A stretch of DNA of 64,000 bases from Rhodoblastus sp963704565 (lineage in GTDB: Bacteria; Pseudomonadota; Alphaproteobacteria; Rhizobiales; Beijerinckiaceae). The stretch spans positions 3,720,001 to 3,784,000 of the forward strand of contig OY969917.1 of assembly GCA_963704565.1 (NCBI GenBank). Direction: 5' to 3'. The notes below the pieces were generated by a model, which was not told where the DNA came from, searched no databases, and worked only from the letters and a program-made list of their open reading frames with translations. Every line of letters begins with the position of its first letter. Position 1 is the stretch's first letter. Of the stretch, positions 35,038 to 43,139 are shown piece after piece. Position numbers and translations under genes: made by a program.

Positions 35038-36015
35038 TCACGCTCCGCCGATGAGAACGCCGACGGCGAGCACGATCGCGCCGCCGAGGACGATCTGGGC
35101 GACGGCCTTGAGGAAGGGCGTGTCCATATAGCGCGCGCGGATAAAAGCGATGGCCCAAAGCTCGAAGAAAACCACGACTCCGGCGATGCTGGTCGCGGTC
35201 CAGAAGGCGTGGGGCCAGGAACCGGGCACGAGATAGGGCAGGCTGTGGCCAAGGCCGCCGGCGGTCGTCATCAGGCCGGTGACCGCGCCGCGAATGAGCG
35301 GCGCGCCGCGCCCGGTCAGCGTGCCGTCGTCGGACAGAGCCTCGGCGATGGCCATGCTGATCCCGGCGCCGATCGAGGCGGCGAGGCCGACGAGAAGAGT
35401 GCTCCAGTTGTTATGGGTGGCGAAGGCGGCGGCGAACAGCGGCGCGAGGGTCGAGACCGAGCCGTCCATCAGGCCGGCGAGGCCGGGCTGGACATATTGC
35501 AGGACGAAAAACCTGTGCGCCGTGTGGCTCTCCGCCTCGCGCGCGCTTTCGGTGAGGATCGCCTCGGATAAGCTGTTGGCTTTCTCGCGATGGCTGCTCT
35601 CGACCGCGGCCAGATCGCCGAGCAGCTTCCTGACGCCGACATCCTGCGCGGTTTCCGCCGCCTTGACGTAAAAGCGTTGCGCGTCGGTTTCCATCGCCTC
35701 GGCCTGGCGGCGGATCGTCTCCAGCGGCAGATTTTTGACCAGCCAGGTCGGACGTCGGCTGAGAAAGCCCTTGACGTCCTCGCGCCGGATCGCGGGCAGG
35801 TTGGCGCCGAATCGCGCCTGGTACATTTCCAGCAACTGGCGGCGATGGCCGTCCTCCTCGGCGGCCATTTCGCGAAAGACCTGCGATGTCGCGGGGTAGC
35901 GGTCGGCGAGTTCCTCGGCGAAACTGGTGTAGATTCGGCTGTCTTCTTCCTCGGAGCTGATGGCGATGGCGAGGATTTCGCGCTGGGTCAGATCGGAAAA
36001 GTTTTTCAAACTCAT
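35038..36015 (-). CDS. mbfA: MbfA-type iron exporter: ferritin-like domain fused to VIT1
   Basis: 325 residues. Residues ~10-150 are a rubrerythrin/ferritin-like four-helix bundle with metal motifs (EEEDSRIYTSFAEELADRY; MAAEEDGHRRQLLEMY; ETDAQRFYVKAAETA; VESSHREKANSL). Residues ~165-325 are a VIT1-type membrane domain (VQPGLAGLMDGSVSTLAPLF; SIGAGISMAIAEALSDDG). In Bradyrhizobium and Agrobacterium, MbfA exports iron and protects against peroxide, usually under Irr control. I could not find a convincing Irr box upstream. Iron export fits an organism handling Fe(II), though MbfA is common in the order. Confidence 0.93.
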   Translation of the reverse strand: MSLKNFSDLTQREILAIAISSEEEDSRIYTSFAEELADRYPATSQVFREMAAEEDGHRRQLLEMYQARFGANLPAIRREDVKGFLSRRPTWLVKNLPLETIRRQAEAMETDAQRFYVKAAETAQDVGVRKLLGDLAAVESSHREKANSLSEAILTESAREAESHTAHRFFVLQYVQPGLAGLMDGSVSTLAPLFAAAFATHNNWSTLLVGLAASIGAGISMAIAEALSDDGTLTGRGAPLIRGAVTGLMTTAGGLGHSLPYLVPGSWPHAFWTATSIAGVVVFFELWAIAFIRARYMDTPFLKAVAQIVLGGAIVLAVGVLIGGA

Positions 36016-36141
36016 GGCTTTCTCCGATGCCGGCGCGGCCGCGAGGGCTGGAAATCGAAAAAGCGATCCGCGCTTGTTCCCTTAGTCGCCGCGCCAAAGC
36101 TATAATTTGGTTTGAACGTCAAATCCAGTCGCGAGGCCTTT

Positions 36142-36612
36142 ATGTCTGAAATCGCCTTCTGGCAAAAATGCGTGCGCCAGGGGCAGCGCGTCGCCGGCCT
36201 GTTCGGCCGGCCGATGACCCTCGGGGTCCGGGCCATCGCGCTGGACGAGGCCGACCGGGTGTTCCTGGTGCGTCATGCCTATATTTCGGGCTTTCACCTG
36301 CCTGGCGGCGGCGTCGAAAGCGGCGAAACGGCGGTGAGCTCGCTCTTGCGCGAATTGCGCGAGGAAGGCGGGCTGGAAAGCGTGGAGGCGCCCCGCCTGT
36401 TTGGATTTTATTACAATCCGCGCCATTCCAAACGCGATCATGTCGCGCTTTATGTGGCGCGGGTGCGTCAGGACAAACCCCGGACGCCGGATTGGGAAAT
36501 CGTCGAATCCGGTTTTTTTGCGCTCGACGCCCTTCCGGAGGGCGCAACGCCCTCGACAAGGGCGCGCATCGACGAATATTTACGCAAGGTGGAGCCTGCG
36601 ACTTTATGGTAA
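36142..36612 (+). CDS. Nudix hydrolase
   Basis: 156 residues from ATG 36142. The Nudix box G-x5-E-x7-R-E-x-x-E-E is at GGGVESGETAVSSLLREL then REEGGL (about residues 56-79). The N-terminal MTLGVRAIALDEADRVFLVR and HYISGFHLPGGG pattern is of the broad ADP-ribose/NDP-x type. Substrate cannot be inferred. Located 28 bp before ppc in the same direction, so probably cotranscribed. Confidence 0.85.
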   Translation: MSEIAFWQKCVRQGQRVAGLFGRPMTLGVRAIALDEADRVFLVRHAYISGFHLPGGGVESGETAVSSLLRELREEGGLESVEAPRLFGFYYNPRHSKRDHVALYVARVRQDKPRTPDWEIVESGFFALDALPEGATPSTRARIDEYLRKVEPATLW

Positions 36613-36640
36613 GAGCGCTCCGAGGACAGCGGAGCGGGAC

Positions 36641-39388
36641 ATGACGGTCGAGCAGGACGACGCGGAAAAGCAGAAGCCCCTTTTCGAGGACATCAGGCTG
36701 CTCGGCCAGATTCTCGGCGACACGGTGCGCGAGCAGGAAGGCGAGGAAATCTACGAGCGGATCGAAAAGATTCGCCGCCTGTCGATCGCGGGCAAGGGCA
36801 AGGCCGATTCCGAGGCCGGCCGCGAGCTGGAAGCCTTGCTGCAAAGCCTGTCGCCGGCGGAGACGGCTTCCGTCATCCGCGCCTTCGCCTATTTTTCCCA
36901 TCTCGCCAATATCGCCGAAGACCGCCATTTCCTGCGCCGCCGCGCCGCCCATGAGCCGCAAACCCAGCCGGGCGGGCTGGCCTATAGTTTCGAACGGCTG
37001 CGCGCCGCCGGCGTCGCGCCCGAGCGCATCGAGCAGACCCTGGCGGAATCTTACGTATCGCCGGTGCTGACGGCGCATCCGACCGAGGTGCAGCGCCGCT
37101 CCACGCTCGACGCCGAGCGCGCCATCGCCGATCTGCTGGCCGCGCGCGAACTTTGCCGCAATCAGGCCGAATTGCGCGACAACGAGGCGCAGCTCTCCGG
37201 CCGGGTGGCGCAACTCTGGCAGACCCGCCTCCTGCGCACGGCGCGCCTTTCGGTGCGCGACGAGATCGACAACGCGCTGCTTTATTACCACTCGACCTTC
37301 ATCCGCGGCATTCCGGCGCTTTACGCCGATCTCGAACAAAGGCTCGGGCGGCCGGTGGCGCCGTTTTTCCGCATGGGCAACTGGATCGGCGGCGACCGCG
37401 ACGGCAATCCCAACGTCAATGCGGAAACGCTCGAAATCTCGGTCAAGGCCCATGCCGAGACAATTCTGCGCCATTATCTGTTCGAGGTTCACCTGCTCGG
37501 CGGCGAATTGTCGATGTCGCGCGTGCTGGTCGATTGCTCGCCGGACCTCGCCGCCTTGGCCGAGGCTTCGGGCGACGCCAATCCCCATCGCGCCGACGAA
37601 ACCTATCGCCGCGCCTTGACCGGGGTCTATGCGCGGCTCGCTGGAACGTTGAAGGCGCTGACCGGCGCAGTGGCCTTGCGCCATGCCGTCGCAAGCGGCC
37701 AGCCCTACCGCAACCCTGAGGAATTTTGCCGCGATCTGGTCGTCGTGCGCGAGTCGCTGCTGGCCCATCACGGCGCCGTGCTGGCGCGCGGGCGGCTGAC
37801 GGAGCTGATCCGCGCCGTCGATGTCTTCGGCTTCCACATGGCGACGACCGATCTGCGCCAGAATTCCGACCAGCACGAGGCGGTGCTGAAGGAGCTGCTG
37901 GCGGCGGTGCGCATCGCGCCGGATTATACGGCGCTCAGCGAGGACGACCGCATCACGCTGCTCTTGCGATTGCTGGCGGACCGGCGTGTGCTGCGGGCGC
38001 CCGACGTCGAATATTCCGCCAATCTGCGCAGCGAACTGGCGGTGTTCGAAACCGCGCGCAGCGCCCGCCAGAGATTCGGCGACGCGGCCATTCGCCATTA
38101 CATCATCAGCCATACCGAAAGTGTCAGCGATCTTCTGGAAGTCATGGTGCTGCAAAAGGAATGCGGCCTGATGCACGGCACGCTGCACGAAGCCGACCGC
38201 GACACGGCGCGGCTCGATCTGATCGTGACGCCGCTGTTCGAGACCATCGAGGACTTGCGCGCCGCCGAGCCGATCATGCGCGCCTTTTACGGCTTGCCGG
38301 GGATCGCCGACCTGATCCGGCGCTCCAGCGGCGTCCAGGACGTGATGCTCGGCTATTCCGATTCCAACAAGGACGGTGGCTATTTCACTTCGACCTGGGA
38401 GCTTTACCGGGGCTCGACGGCGCTCGCCGCTTATTTCGACTCGCTGCCCGGCGTGAAACTGCGGCTGTTCCATGGGCGCGGCGGCGCGGTGGGGCGTGGC
38501 GGCGGGCCGTCCTATCAGGCCATTCTCGCCCAGCCGCCCGGCACGGTGCGCGGCCAGTTCCGCCTCACCGAACAGGGCGAGGTGATCGCCGCCAAATACG
38601 CCAATCCGCTGATCGGCAAGCGCAATCTCGAAACCCTGATGGCCGCCAATCTCGAAGCGAGCCTGCTGATCGAGGGCAAGGCGCCGCCGGCGGAATTTTT
38701 GGACGCGGCGGAGCGTTTGTCGCGCCTGTCGATGAAGGCCTATCGCGGCCTCGTCTATGAAACGCCGGGTTTCGTCGATTATTTCTACGCCGCGACGCCG
38801 ATCGCCGAAATCGCCGAACTGAACATCGGCTCGCGGCCGGCCTCGCGTAAGGCGACGCGGCGGATCGAGGATTTGCGCGCCATCCCCTGGAGCTTTTCCT
38901 GGGGCCAGGCCCGGGTCGCGCTGCCCGGCTGGTTCGGCTTCGGCGCGGCGGTCGAAGATTTTCTGCGCGAGGACAAGGAGGCGCGGCAGGCGCTGCTGCG
39001 CCGCATGTGCAAGGAATGGCCGTTCTTCGCGGCGCTTCTGTCGAATATGGACATGGTTCTGGCCAAGGCCGATCTCGAAATCGCCCGCCGCTATGCCGAA
39101 CTCGTGCCAGACCGCGCGGCGGCGGAGCGGATTTTCTCGGCGATCGAGGCGGAATGGAACCGCACGGTCGCGGCGCTGGAGATCGCCACCGGACAGGCGA
39201 AACGCCTCGCCGACAATCCGGCGCTGGCCCGCTCGATCGCCCACCGCTTCCCCTATATCGCGCCGCTCAACTACCTCCAGGCGGAATTGCTGCGCCGCTG
39301 GCGCGCGGGGCAGATCGACCACAAGGCGCGGGTCGGCATTCTGATCGCCATCAACGGCATCGCGGCGGGTCTGCGCAACACGGGATGA
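36641..39388 (+). CDS. ppc: Phosphoenolpyruvate carboxylase
   Basis: 915 residues from ATG 36641, normal size. Adds bicarbonate to PEP to make oxaloacetate (anaplerosis). Signature motifs: VLTAHPTEVQRRS (catalytic His, about residue 140), GRGGAVGRGGGPSYQAIL and FRLTEQGEV (about 610-645). The C-terminal NTG is the usual family end, seen in many PEPCs. The frame is open upstream into the Nudix gene, but MTVEQDDAEKQKPLFEDIRL begins the conserved region and GGAGCGG lies just before it. Confidence 0.96.
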   Translation: MTVEQDDAEKQKPLFEDIRLLGQILGDTVREQEGEEIYERIEKIRRLSIAGKGKADSEAGRELEALLQSLSPAETASVIRAFAYFSHLANIAEDRHFLRRRAAHEPQTQPGGLAYSFERLRAAGVAPERIEQTLAESYVSPVLTAHPTEVQRRSTLDAERAIADLLAARELCRNQAELRDNEAQLSGRVAQLWQTRLLRTARLSVRDEIDNALLYYHSTFIRGIPALYADLEQRLGRPVAPFFRMGNWIGGDRDGNPNVNAETLEISVKAHAETILRHYLFEVHLLGGELSMSRVLVDCSPDLAALAEASGDANPHRADETYRRALTGVYARLAGTLKALTGAVALRHAVASGQPYRNPEEFCRDLVVVRESLLAHHGAVLARGRLTELIRAVDVFGFHMATTDLRQNSDQHEAVLKELLAAVRIAPDYTALSEDDRITLLLRLLADRRVLRAPDVEYSANLRSELAVFETARSARQRFGDAAIRHYIISHTESVSDLLEVMVLQKECGLMHGTLHEADRDTARLDLIVTPLFETIEDLRAAEPIMRAFYGLPGIADLIRRSSGVQDVMLGYSDSNKDGGYFTSTWELYRGSTALAAYFDSLPGVKLRLFHGRGGAVGRGGGPSYQAILAQPPGTVRGQFRLTEQGEVIAAKYANPLIGKRNLETLMAANLEASLLIEGKAPPAEFLDAAERLSRLSMKAYRGLVYETPGFVDYFYAATPIAEIAELNIGSRPASRKATRRIEDLRAIPWSFSWGQARVALPGWFGFGAAVEDFLREDKEARQALLRRMCKEWPFFAALLSNMDMVLAKADLEIARRYAELVPDRAAAERIFSAIEAEWNRTVAALEIATGQAKRLADNPALARSIAHRFPYIAPLNYLQAELLRRWRAGQIDHKARVGILIAINGIAAGLRNTG

Positions 39389-39398
39389 ACCAGTCGTA

Positions 39399-39432
39399 AA
39401 AAGAAGCCCCCTCGGCGGCGCCGAGGGGGCTC
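39399..39432 (-). terminator. Terminator between convergent ppc and hdeA-like genes
   Basis: Stem GCCCCCTCGGC / GCCGAGGGGGC around 39408-39431. On the minus strand it is followed by TTCTTTTTA, so it ends the hdeA-like transcript well; on plus the tail is weak. Confidence 0.75.
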
Positions 39433-39464
39433 GCAACGGCTGGCGTTTTCGGCTCAGCCGAAGC

Positions 39465-39758
39465 TCATCGGATCCCCTTCTTCGTGATCGCGTCCATCAG
39501 CATGTCTTTCGGATGCTGCTTGCAATATTTTCCGACCACCTCGTGATTGCGCTTCACATAGCGCATATCGACATTGGTGAGGTTCTTGGACGACATGAAA
39601 TAGCCGCTCATCCAGGACGCGATCATGGCCTGGTCGTCGGGCGCCGCCTTGAGGTACTGGCCGCAGGTGATGAGCGACATGTCGAGGACGACCTGAGCCT
39701 TGGCGGCGGGAACCGCGAAAGCCAGCATCGCGGTCGCGAGAATAACCTTGGTCTTCAT
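39465..39758 (-). CDS. HdeA-family periplasmic protein (copy 1)
   Basis: 97 residues. Signal peptide MKTKVILATAMLAFAVPAA ends at AKA-Q; the mature ~75 residues have two cysteines (LITCGQYL and GKYCKQHP) at HdeA spacing and the SWMSGYF segment. HdeA/HdeB are small acid-stress chaperones that unfold at low pH and hold periplasmic proteins. Second of two tandem paralogues on minus. Related proteins are common in acid-tolerant hyphomicrobials. Confidence 0.82.
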   Translation of the reverse strand: MKTKVILATAMLAFAVPAAKAQVVLDMSLITCGQYLKAAPDDQAMIASWMSGYFMSSKNLTNVDMRYVKRNHEVVGKYCKQHPKDMLMDAITKKGIR

Positions 39759-39786
39759 GCTTTTTCTCCCGATGGCTGGGTGCGGA

Positions 39787-40095
39787 TCACTGCTTCTTCT
39801 GCATCTGATTGACGGCGGCCTGAATGACGCCCATCAGCTGGTCCTTCGGGTGGTCGGCGCAATATTTCATGATATTGGCCTCGTTCCTGCGAAAAGCAGC
39901 GAGGTCGACCCAGTTATAGCCGAGCTTCTGATTGTACCAGCCGCTCATCCAGGCCGAGACCATGGCCTGATCGGCGGGCGCCATGGCCACCATGTCACCG
40001 CAGCTAATCCTGTCCATCTGGATCATGACCTGAGCGGAGCCGGCGGTCGGCGCCAGACCCAAGCCAAAAGCCAGCCCCATAACGATCTTCTTCAT
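39787..40095 (-). CDS. HdeA-family periplasmic protein (copy 2)
   Basis: 102 residues from ATG 40095 (MKKIVMGLAFGLGLAPTAG, signal ends GSA-Q). The mature part has the same cysteine pair (RISCGDMV; MKYCADHP), SAWMSGWYNQ and CADHPKDQLMG as the gene 28 bp downstream; a duplicated pair. AAAGGGGCGAAG lies before the start. The longer frame to 40320 lacks support. Confidence 0.82.
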   Translation of the reverse strand: MKKIVMGLAFGLGLAPTAGSAQVMIQMDRISCGDMVAMAPADQAMVSAWMSGWYNQKLGYNWVDLAAFRRNEANIMKYCADHPKDQLMGVIQAAVNQMQKKQ

Positions 40096-40427
40096 CTTCG
40101 CCCCTTTCAACCGCCTGTGTCGGGCGGAATTGCACAAAACAATACGCCCCGGAACACTTTGCCTCGTTCCGGCGCCCAGTCTTTCCGGCGGCTGGCGCGG
40201 CGCGTTGAACGTCATGAAAACAACGTGCTGCATCGAGCCGCGCGGGCAGTAGATCACCATTCCAGGAAAACAGCCAGAGCTTGGCGGCCTTTTCGGCTGA
40301 AATATTTCGGTCTTCAGCAAATGTTTCCACCAAAGTCATCGTTTTATCCAGCAACCTAAAGCGGGTCATGTGCGTGATCGCCGACCAACCCATTGTTTGA
40401 GAAGTTGTATTTTCTTTTCGGCCACCG

Positions 40428-40570
40428 CCGCGCCTTTCGAAGCGCGTTGTTATGATTCTGCAATATTTGAGCTTGCTGAAGAAACGTTCGACCGGATCGC
40501 GGCCCCTCGGCCGCCGCCGGAATCTTATCTTGGCCGTCGAAAGCCACGTCGCCTTTCCAACAGAAATTGC
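40428..40570 (-). pseudogene. IS5-type transposase 3' remnant
   Basis: Minus-strand reading gives RGRDPVERFFSKLKYCRI then ITTRFERR, matching the IS5-family DDE transposase C-terminal block (R-N-x-V-E-R-F-F-x-K-L-K-x-F-R-R-x-A-T-R-Y-D-K). The flanking parts drift between frames (IDAISVGKA; SSRLW-like end absent). A dead fragment next to the nif border. The rest of 40096-40634 has no gene. Confidence 0.6.
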
Positions 40571-40634
40571 GTCGATGCCGACACGATCGACGCCCCACGC
40601 CCGCCAAATGCCCTTGCGCGCCGGCTTTCTCGGC

Positions 40635-40649
40635 TGGCGCGAACCTTGC
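40635..40649 (+). promoter_or_regulatory. Sigma-54 promoter of the hesB-nifZ unit
   Basis: TGGCGCGAACCTTGC: GG at -24 and GC at -12 with correct 10-base spacing (consensus TGGCAC-N5-TTGC), 48 bp before the start at 40698. A clear TGT-N10-ACA was not found; TGC-GTCGATGCCG-ACA near 40567 is one base off. Confidence 0.65.
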
Positions 40650-40697
40650 TGAGCTTCGGCGAAACGCCAGCCCCGATCGAGGGCGCGAGGAGGGCTT

Positions 40698-41021
40698 ATG
40701 AATTTTGAGATCACGTCGAAAGCGCAACGTTTCATCCGCCTGATGCTCATGGTCGACGGCGGCCCCGCCGCCGGCTTCCGCCTCGTCGTCAAGCCGGGCG
40801 GCTGCTCCGGCCTTTCCGCCGCGATGGCTGTCAAGGCGCAGCCGGAGCCTGGCGACGCCGTGGTCGAGCGCAACGGACTGCGCCTGTTCCTGCCGGCCGA
40901 AAGCCGGCTGCTGCTGGAGGGCGTCACCATCGATTTCGCGGACGGCGCGGGCCATTCGGGCCTGGTCTTCCACGATCCCAAGGCGACGACCTGCTCCGGC
41001 CACACGCCGGCCTTCGGCTGA
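40698..41021 (+). CDS. HesB/IscA-like nif accessory protein, atypical
   Basis: 107 residues. A-type Fe-S carrier fold: ITSKAQRFIRLMLMVDGG, PGGCSGLSAAM (first cysteine) and VTIDFADGAGHSGLVFHDP. The normal C-terminal C-x-C (CGCGxSF) is TTCSGHTPAF, leaving one cysteine, so cluster transfer may differ from IscA. Start has GAGGAGGG upstream. First gene of a four-gene plus-strand unit (hesB-like, nifZ, small protein, ferredoxin) with a sigma-54 promoter, thus expressed with nitrogenase. Confidence 0.8.
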   Translation: MNFEITSKAQRFIRLMLMVDGGPAAGFRLVVKPGGCSGLSAAMAVKAQPEPGDAVVERNGLRLFLPAESRLLLEGVTIDFADGAGHSGLVFHDPKATTCSGHTPAFG

Positions 41022-41033
41022 AAGGCTCCGCAG

Positions 41034-41306
41034 ATGGATTTTCCGCGTCTGCCGAAATTTGATATCGGCCAAAAAGTGCGCGTCCTCGCCGACCTGCGCA
41101 ACGACGGCTCTTTTCCCGACGCGCCGCCGGACGCGCTGCTTGCGCCCGCCGGCGCGATCGGGGAGATCGTCAAATCGGGAATGATGGCCGAGACCGAGAT
41201 CCCGATCTATCTGGTCGAGTTCGATCAATCGCGCGTGATCGGCTGCCTGGAGGAAGAGATCGCCGCCCTGGACGAGCGCAGCCTCGCCGGCGTGATGAGA
41301 GACTGA
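41034..41306 (+). CDS. nifZ: Nitrogenase maturation protein NifZ
   Basis: 90 residues, NifZ domain throughout: PKFDIGQKVRVLADLRNDGS, APAGAIGEIVKSG and EIPIYLVEFDQSRVIGCLEE. NifZ helps form the second P-cluster pair of the NifDK protein. Normal small size. It follows the HesB-like gene by 12 bp; the next gene begins 8 bp later. Confidence 0.9.
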   Translation: MDFPRLPKFDIGQKVRVLADLRNDGSFPDAPPDALLAPAGAIGEIVKSGMMAETEIPIYLVEFDQSRVIGCLEEEIAALDERSLAGVMRD

Positions 41307-41314
41307 GGCGGCCC

Positions 41315-41593
41315 ATGGCGATAGAGGAACGGGATCTGATGGAGATCGACAGGATTCTTGCCGACCCGCAGGCGGACGGCCAGGTTCTGCCCTTGTTGCG
41401 CCGGGCGCTGCCGCATCTCGCCTTCGCGCGCTGCGACGCCGCGGACATCGAGGACGAGCCCAGTCGGCTCACGCCGCGCTTCGACCTGCATTTTTTCGAC
41501 AACAGCGATCATTGCATGAAGATCGTCGCGTCGGCCGAAACGGCGACGGGCGTCATTCTGGCGCGGCTCAGCAAACCCAGGACTGTTGCATGA
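41315..41593 (+). CDS. Small nif-cluster protein, unknown
   Basis: 92 residues, no signal peptide or membrane segment, one Cys pair (ARCDAAD and DHCMKIV). I think it belongs to the small family found only in nif clusters (possibly DUF6129), but I could not check. Placed between nifZ and a [2Fe-2S] ferredoxin; its stop overlaps the ferredoxin start (ATGA), implying coupled translation. Confidence 0.7.
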   Translation: MAIEERDLMEIDRILADPQADGQVLPLLRRALPHLAFARCDAADIEDEPSRLTPRFDLHFFDNSDHCMKIVASAETATGVILARLSKPRTVA

Positions 41594-41931
41594 CCGATGA
41601 AAGTTTCGAACTGCCGCAAATCTATGAACGGCATGTTTTCGCCTGTTTCACCCAGCGTCCGCCGGGCCATCCGCGCGGCTCCTGCGGCGCGGCGGGGGCG
41701 CAGCCTTTGTGGGATCGCCTGGGCAGGCGCGTCGAGGCGGAGAGCGCGGGGAAGATCGGCTTCACGCCCGCCGGCTGCCTGGGCTTTTGCAGCGCCGGGC
41801 CGCTGATGGTGGTTTATCCGGAAGGCGTCTGGTATAGGCCGCAGACCACCGCCGATGTCGATGAGATTTTTGACGACCACCTGAAACAGGGTCGGCTGGT
41901 CGAGCGGCTGGCGATGGTCCTCAAGCGATGA
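41590..41931 (+). CDS. Thioredoxin-like [2Fe-2S] ferredoxin
   Basis: 113 residues from ATG 41590, overlapping the upstream stop. Four cluster cysteines in the Shethna/NuoE-like arrangement: HVFACFTQ, RGSCGAAG, AGCLGFCSAGP. YPEGVWYRPQTTADVDEIFDDH is the usual end of this fold. Such ferredoxins occur in nif clusters of many diazotrophs; a role in electron supply or regulation of nitrogenase is likely. Convergent with mop. Confidence 0.85.
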   Translation: MTDESFELPQIYERHVFACFTQRPPGHPRGSCGAAGAQPLWDRLGRRVEAESAGKIGFTPAGCLGFCSAGPLMVVYPEGVWYRPQTTADVDEIFDDHLKQGRLVERLAMVLKR

Positions 41932-41943
41932 GAGCCGCGACCG

Positions 41944-42150
41944 TCACTTGACCGCGACCATGACGTTCGACGCCTTGATCACCGCATAAGCCTGTTCGCC
42001 GACTTTCAATCCAAGTTCGTCCACCAACTCGTTGGTGATCGAAGCCGTAACGATCACGCCATTCACGTCGATGCGCACATGGGCGGTGGTCACGCCTTTT
42101 TTGACTTCGACAATCTTGCCGGGAAGAATGTTGCGGGCGGAGAGTTTCAT
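41944..42150 (-). CDS. mop: Molybdate-binding Mop/TOBE protein
   Basis: 68 residues from ATG 42150, preceded by a perfect AAAGGAGG site. A single TOBE domain: MKLSARNILPGKIVEVKKG, HVRIDVNGVIVTASITNEL and EQAYAVIKASNVMVAVK. Mop proteins assemble as hexamers and store or buffer molybdate for nitrogenase cofactor synthesis. Normal length. It follows the ferritin-like gene by 110 bp on minus. Confidence 0.92.
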   Translation of the reverse strand: MKLSARNILPGKIVEVKKGVTTAHVRIDVNGVIVTASITNELVDELGLKVGEQAYAVIKASNVMVAVK

Positions 42151-42260
42151 GACCGTTGCCTCCTTTGGCTGCCGCCAATTCAAACTTGGCCGCCGAAAGC
42201 TAGCCCCCGCCCAACGCCTCTCGCAAGCTCAAAAAAAAGGCATAAAGCGGCGGCGATCCG

Positions 42261-42741
42261 TCAACGGTCGACCGGCAGCAGCCCGCCGGCTTGATGCGCC
42301 GCGATCCATTTTTTCAGTTCGGCGACATGTTCGCTTTCCTCTTTCACGAATTCCGCCGCCATGGCCATGATTTCGGGATCGTCGGTCGCGTCCAGCACCG
42401 ACTGGTAATAGGCGAGGCCGGCCTGTTCGGCGGAAAGCGCGATCTCCAGCGCCTCCTCGCGCCCGATCATCGGGTCGGCGGCCCAGATGGCGGCGCGTTC
42501 CGGACTCTCGAGATCGGGCCAGACAAAATCTTCCAGCTTGATCTCCGGCATGTCATGAAAGCCGGCGCGGGCGCGGGCGTCGGCGAGATGCAGGGTTGAA
42601 TAATGCGACAGACGGCGGAACAACGTTCCAGCCTCACGATTGCCGCAAGAACTCCATGACGTCGGCCAGTTCGCCGAAGCGATCGGCAGCCTCCTTTTCG
42701 AGATGGATCGCATAGGCCAGGAATTCCTCGACCGAGTTCAT
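42261..42741 (-). pseudogene. nif-associated ferritin-like protein, frameshifted
   Basis: The start ATG 42741 gives MNSVEEFLAYAIHLEKEAAD then RFGELADVMEF and runs into a stop (LRQS*). One base out of frame the protein continues CGNREAGTLFRRLSHYSTLH, KLEDFVWPDLESPERAAI, LSAEQAGLAYYQSVLDATD and EESEHVAELKKWI to stop at 42261. The two parts join to a ~160-residue rubrerythrin/ferritin-like protein seen in nif clusters. The shift is one extra T near 42646-42653, not at a slippery run, so either a mutation or a sequencing error. Confidence 0.8.
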
Positions 42742-42822
42742 CGCTGTCTTCCTTCTTGTCGATGAGACGCGCTCAGGCGAGGTCCGCTCGGACCATCCCC
42801 CGCATGCCTGCGCCTTGTCGCT

Positions 42823-43116
42823 TCAGCCGAATTTGAACAGGACGCCGTAGCCGCCGCGCGGATAGTTCCAGACGATCTCGCCCGCCGGCTCGCACAGCAC
42901 GCGGCAGGTGCCGCATTCCATGCAGCCGTCGGCGGCGATCTCGACCTGGCCCAACTCGTTCTGCGTGTAGCAGCCGGCCGGGCAGATCCGGGTCAGGGCC
43001 AGCAGATTGGCCGACGGCGTCTTGTGCTCGGCGACGGAAATATGCGGCTTGCCGGAATCGACGACATAGCGGTTCTGGTAAAGCTTTTCCTCGACCCTCT
43101 GGAATTCCTGCGCCAT
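42823..43116 (-). CDS. fixX: Ferredoxin-like protein FixX
   Basis: 97 residues from ATG 43116 with GGAGGACGAT upstream. Cluster cysteines in ICPAGCYTQ and CMECGTCRVLCEP, and the family ending WNYPRGGYGVLFKFG. FixX is the iron-sulfur subunit of the FixABCX electron-bifurcating complex that uses NADH to reduce quinone and a low-potential ferredoxin for nitrogenase. Last gene of the fixABCX unit, 24 bp after fixC. Confidence 0.96.
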   Translation of the reverse strand: MAQEFQRVEEKLYQNRYVVDSGKPHISVAEHKTPSANLLALTRICPAGCYTQNELGQVEIAADGCMECGTCRVLCEPAGEIVWNYPRGGYGVLFKFG

Positions 43117-43139
43117 ATCGTCCTCCTTACGGGATAGAA

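Noticed and set aside
42646..42653. Programmed frameshifting in the ferritin-like gene
   Set aside because: No slippery heptamer or stop-codon context at the shift; mutation or sequencing error fits better.
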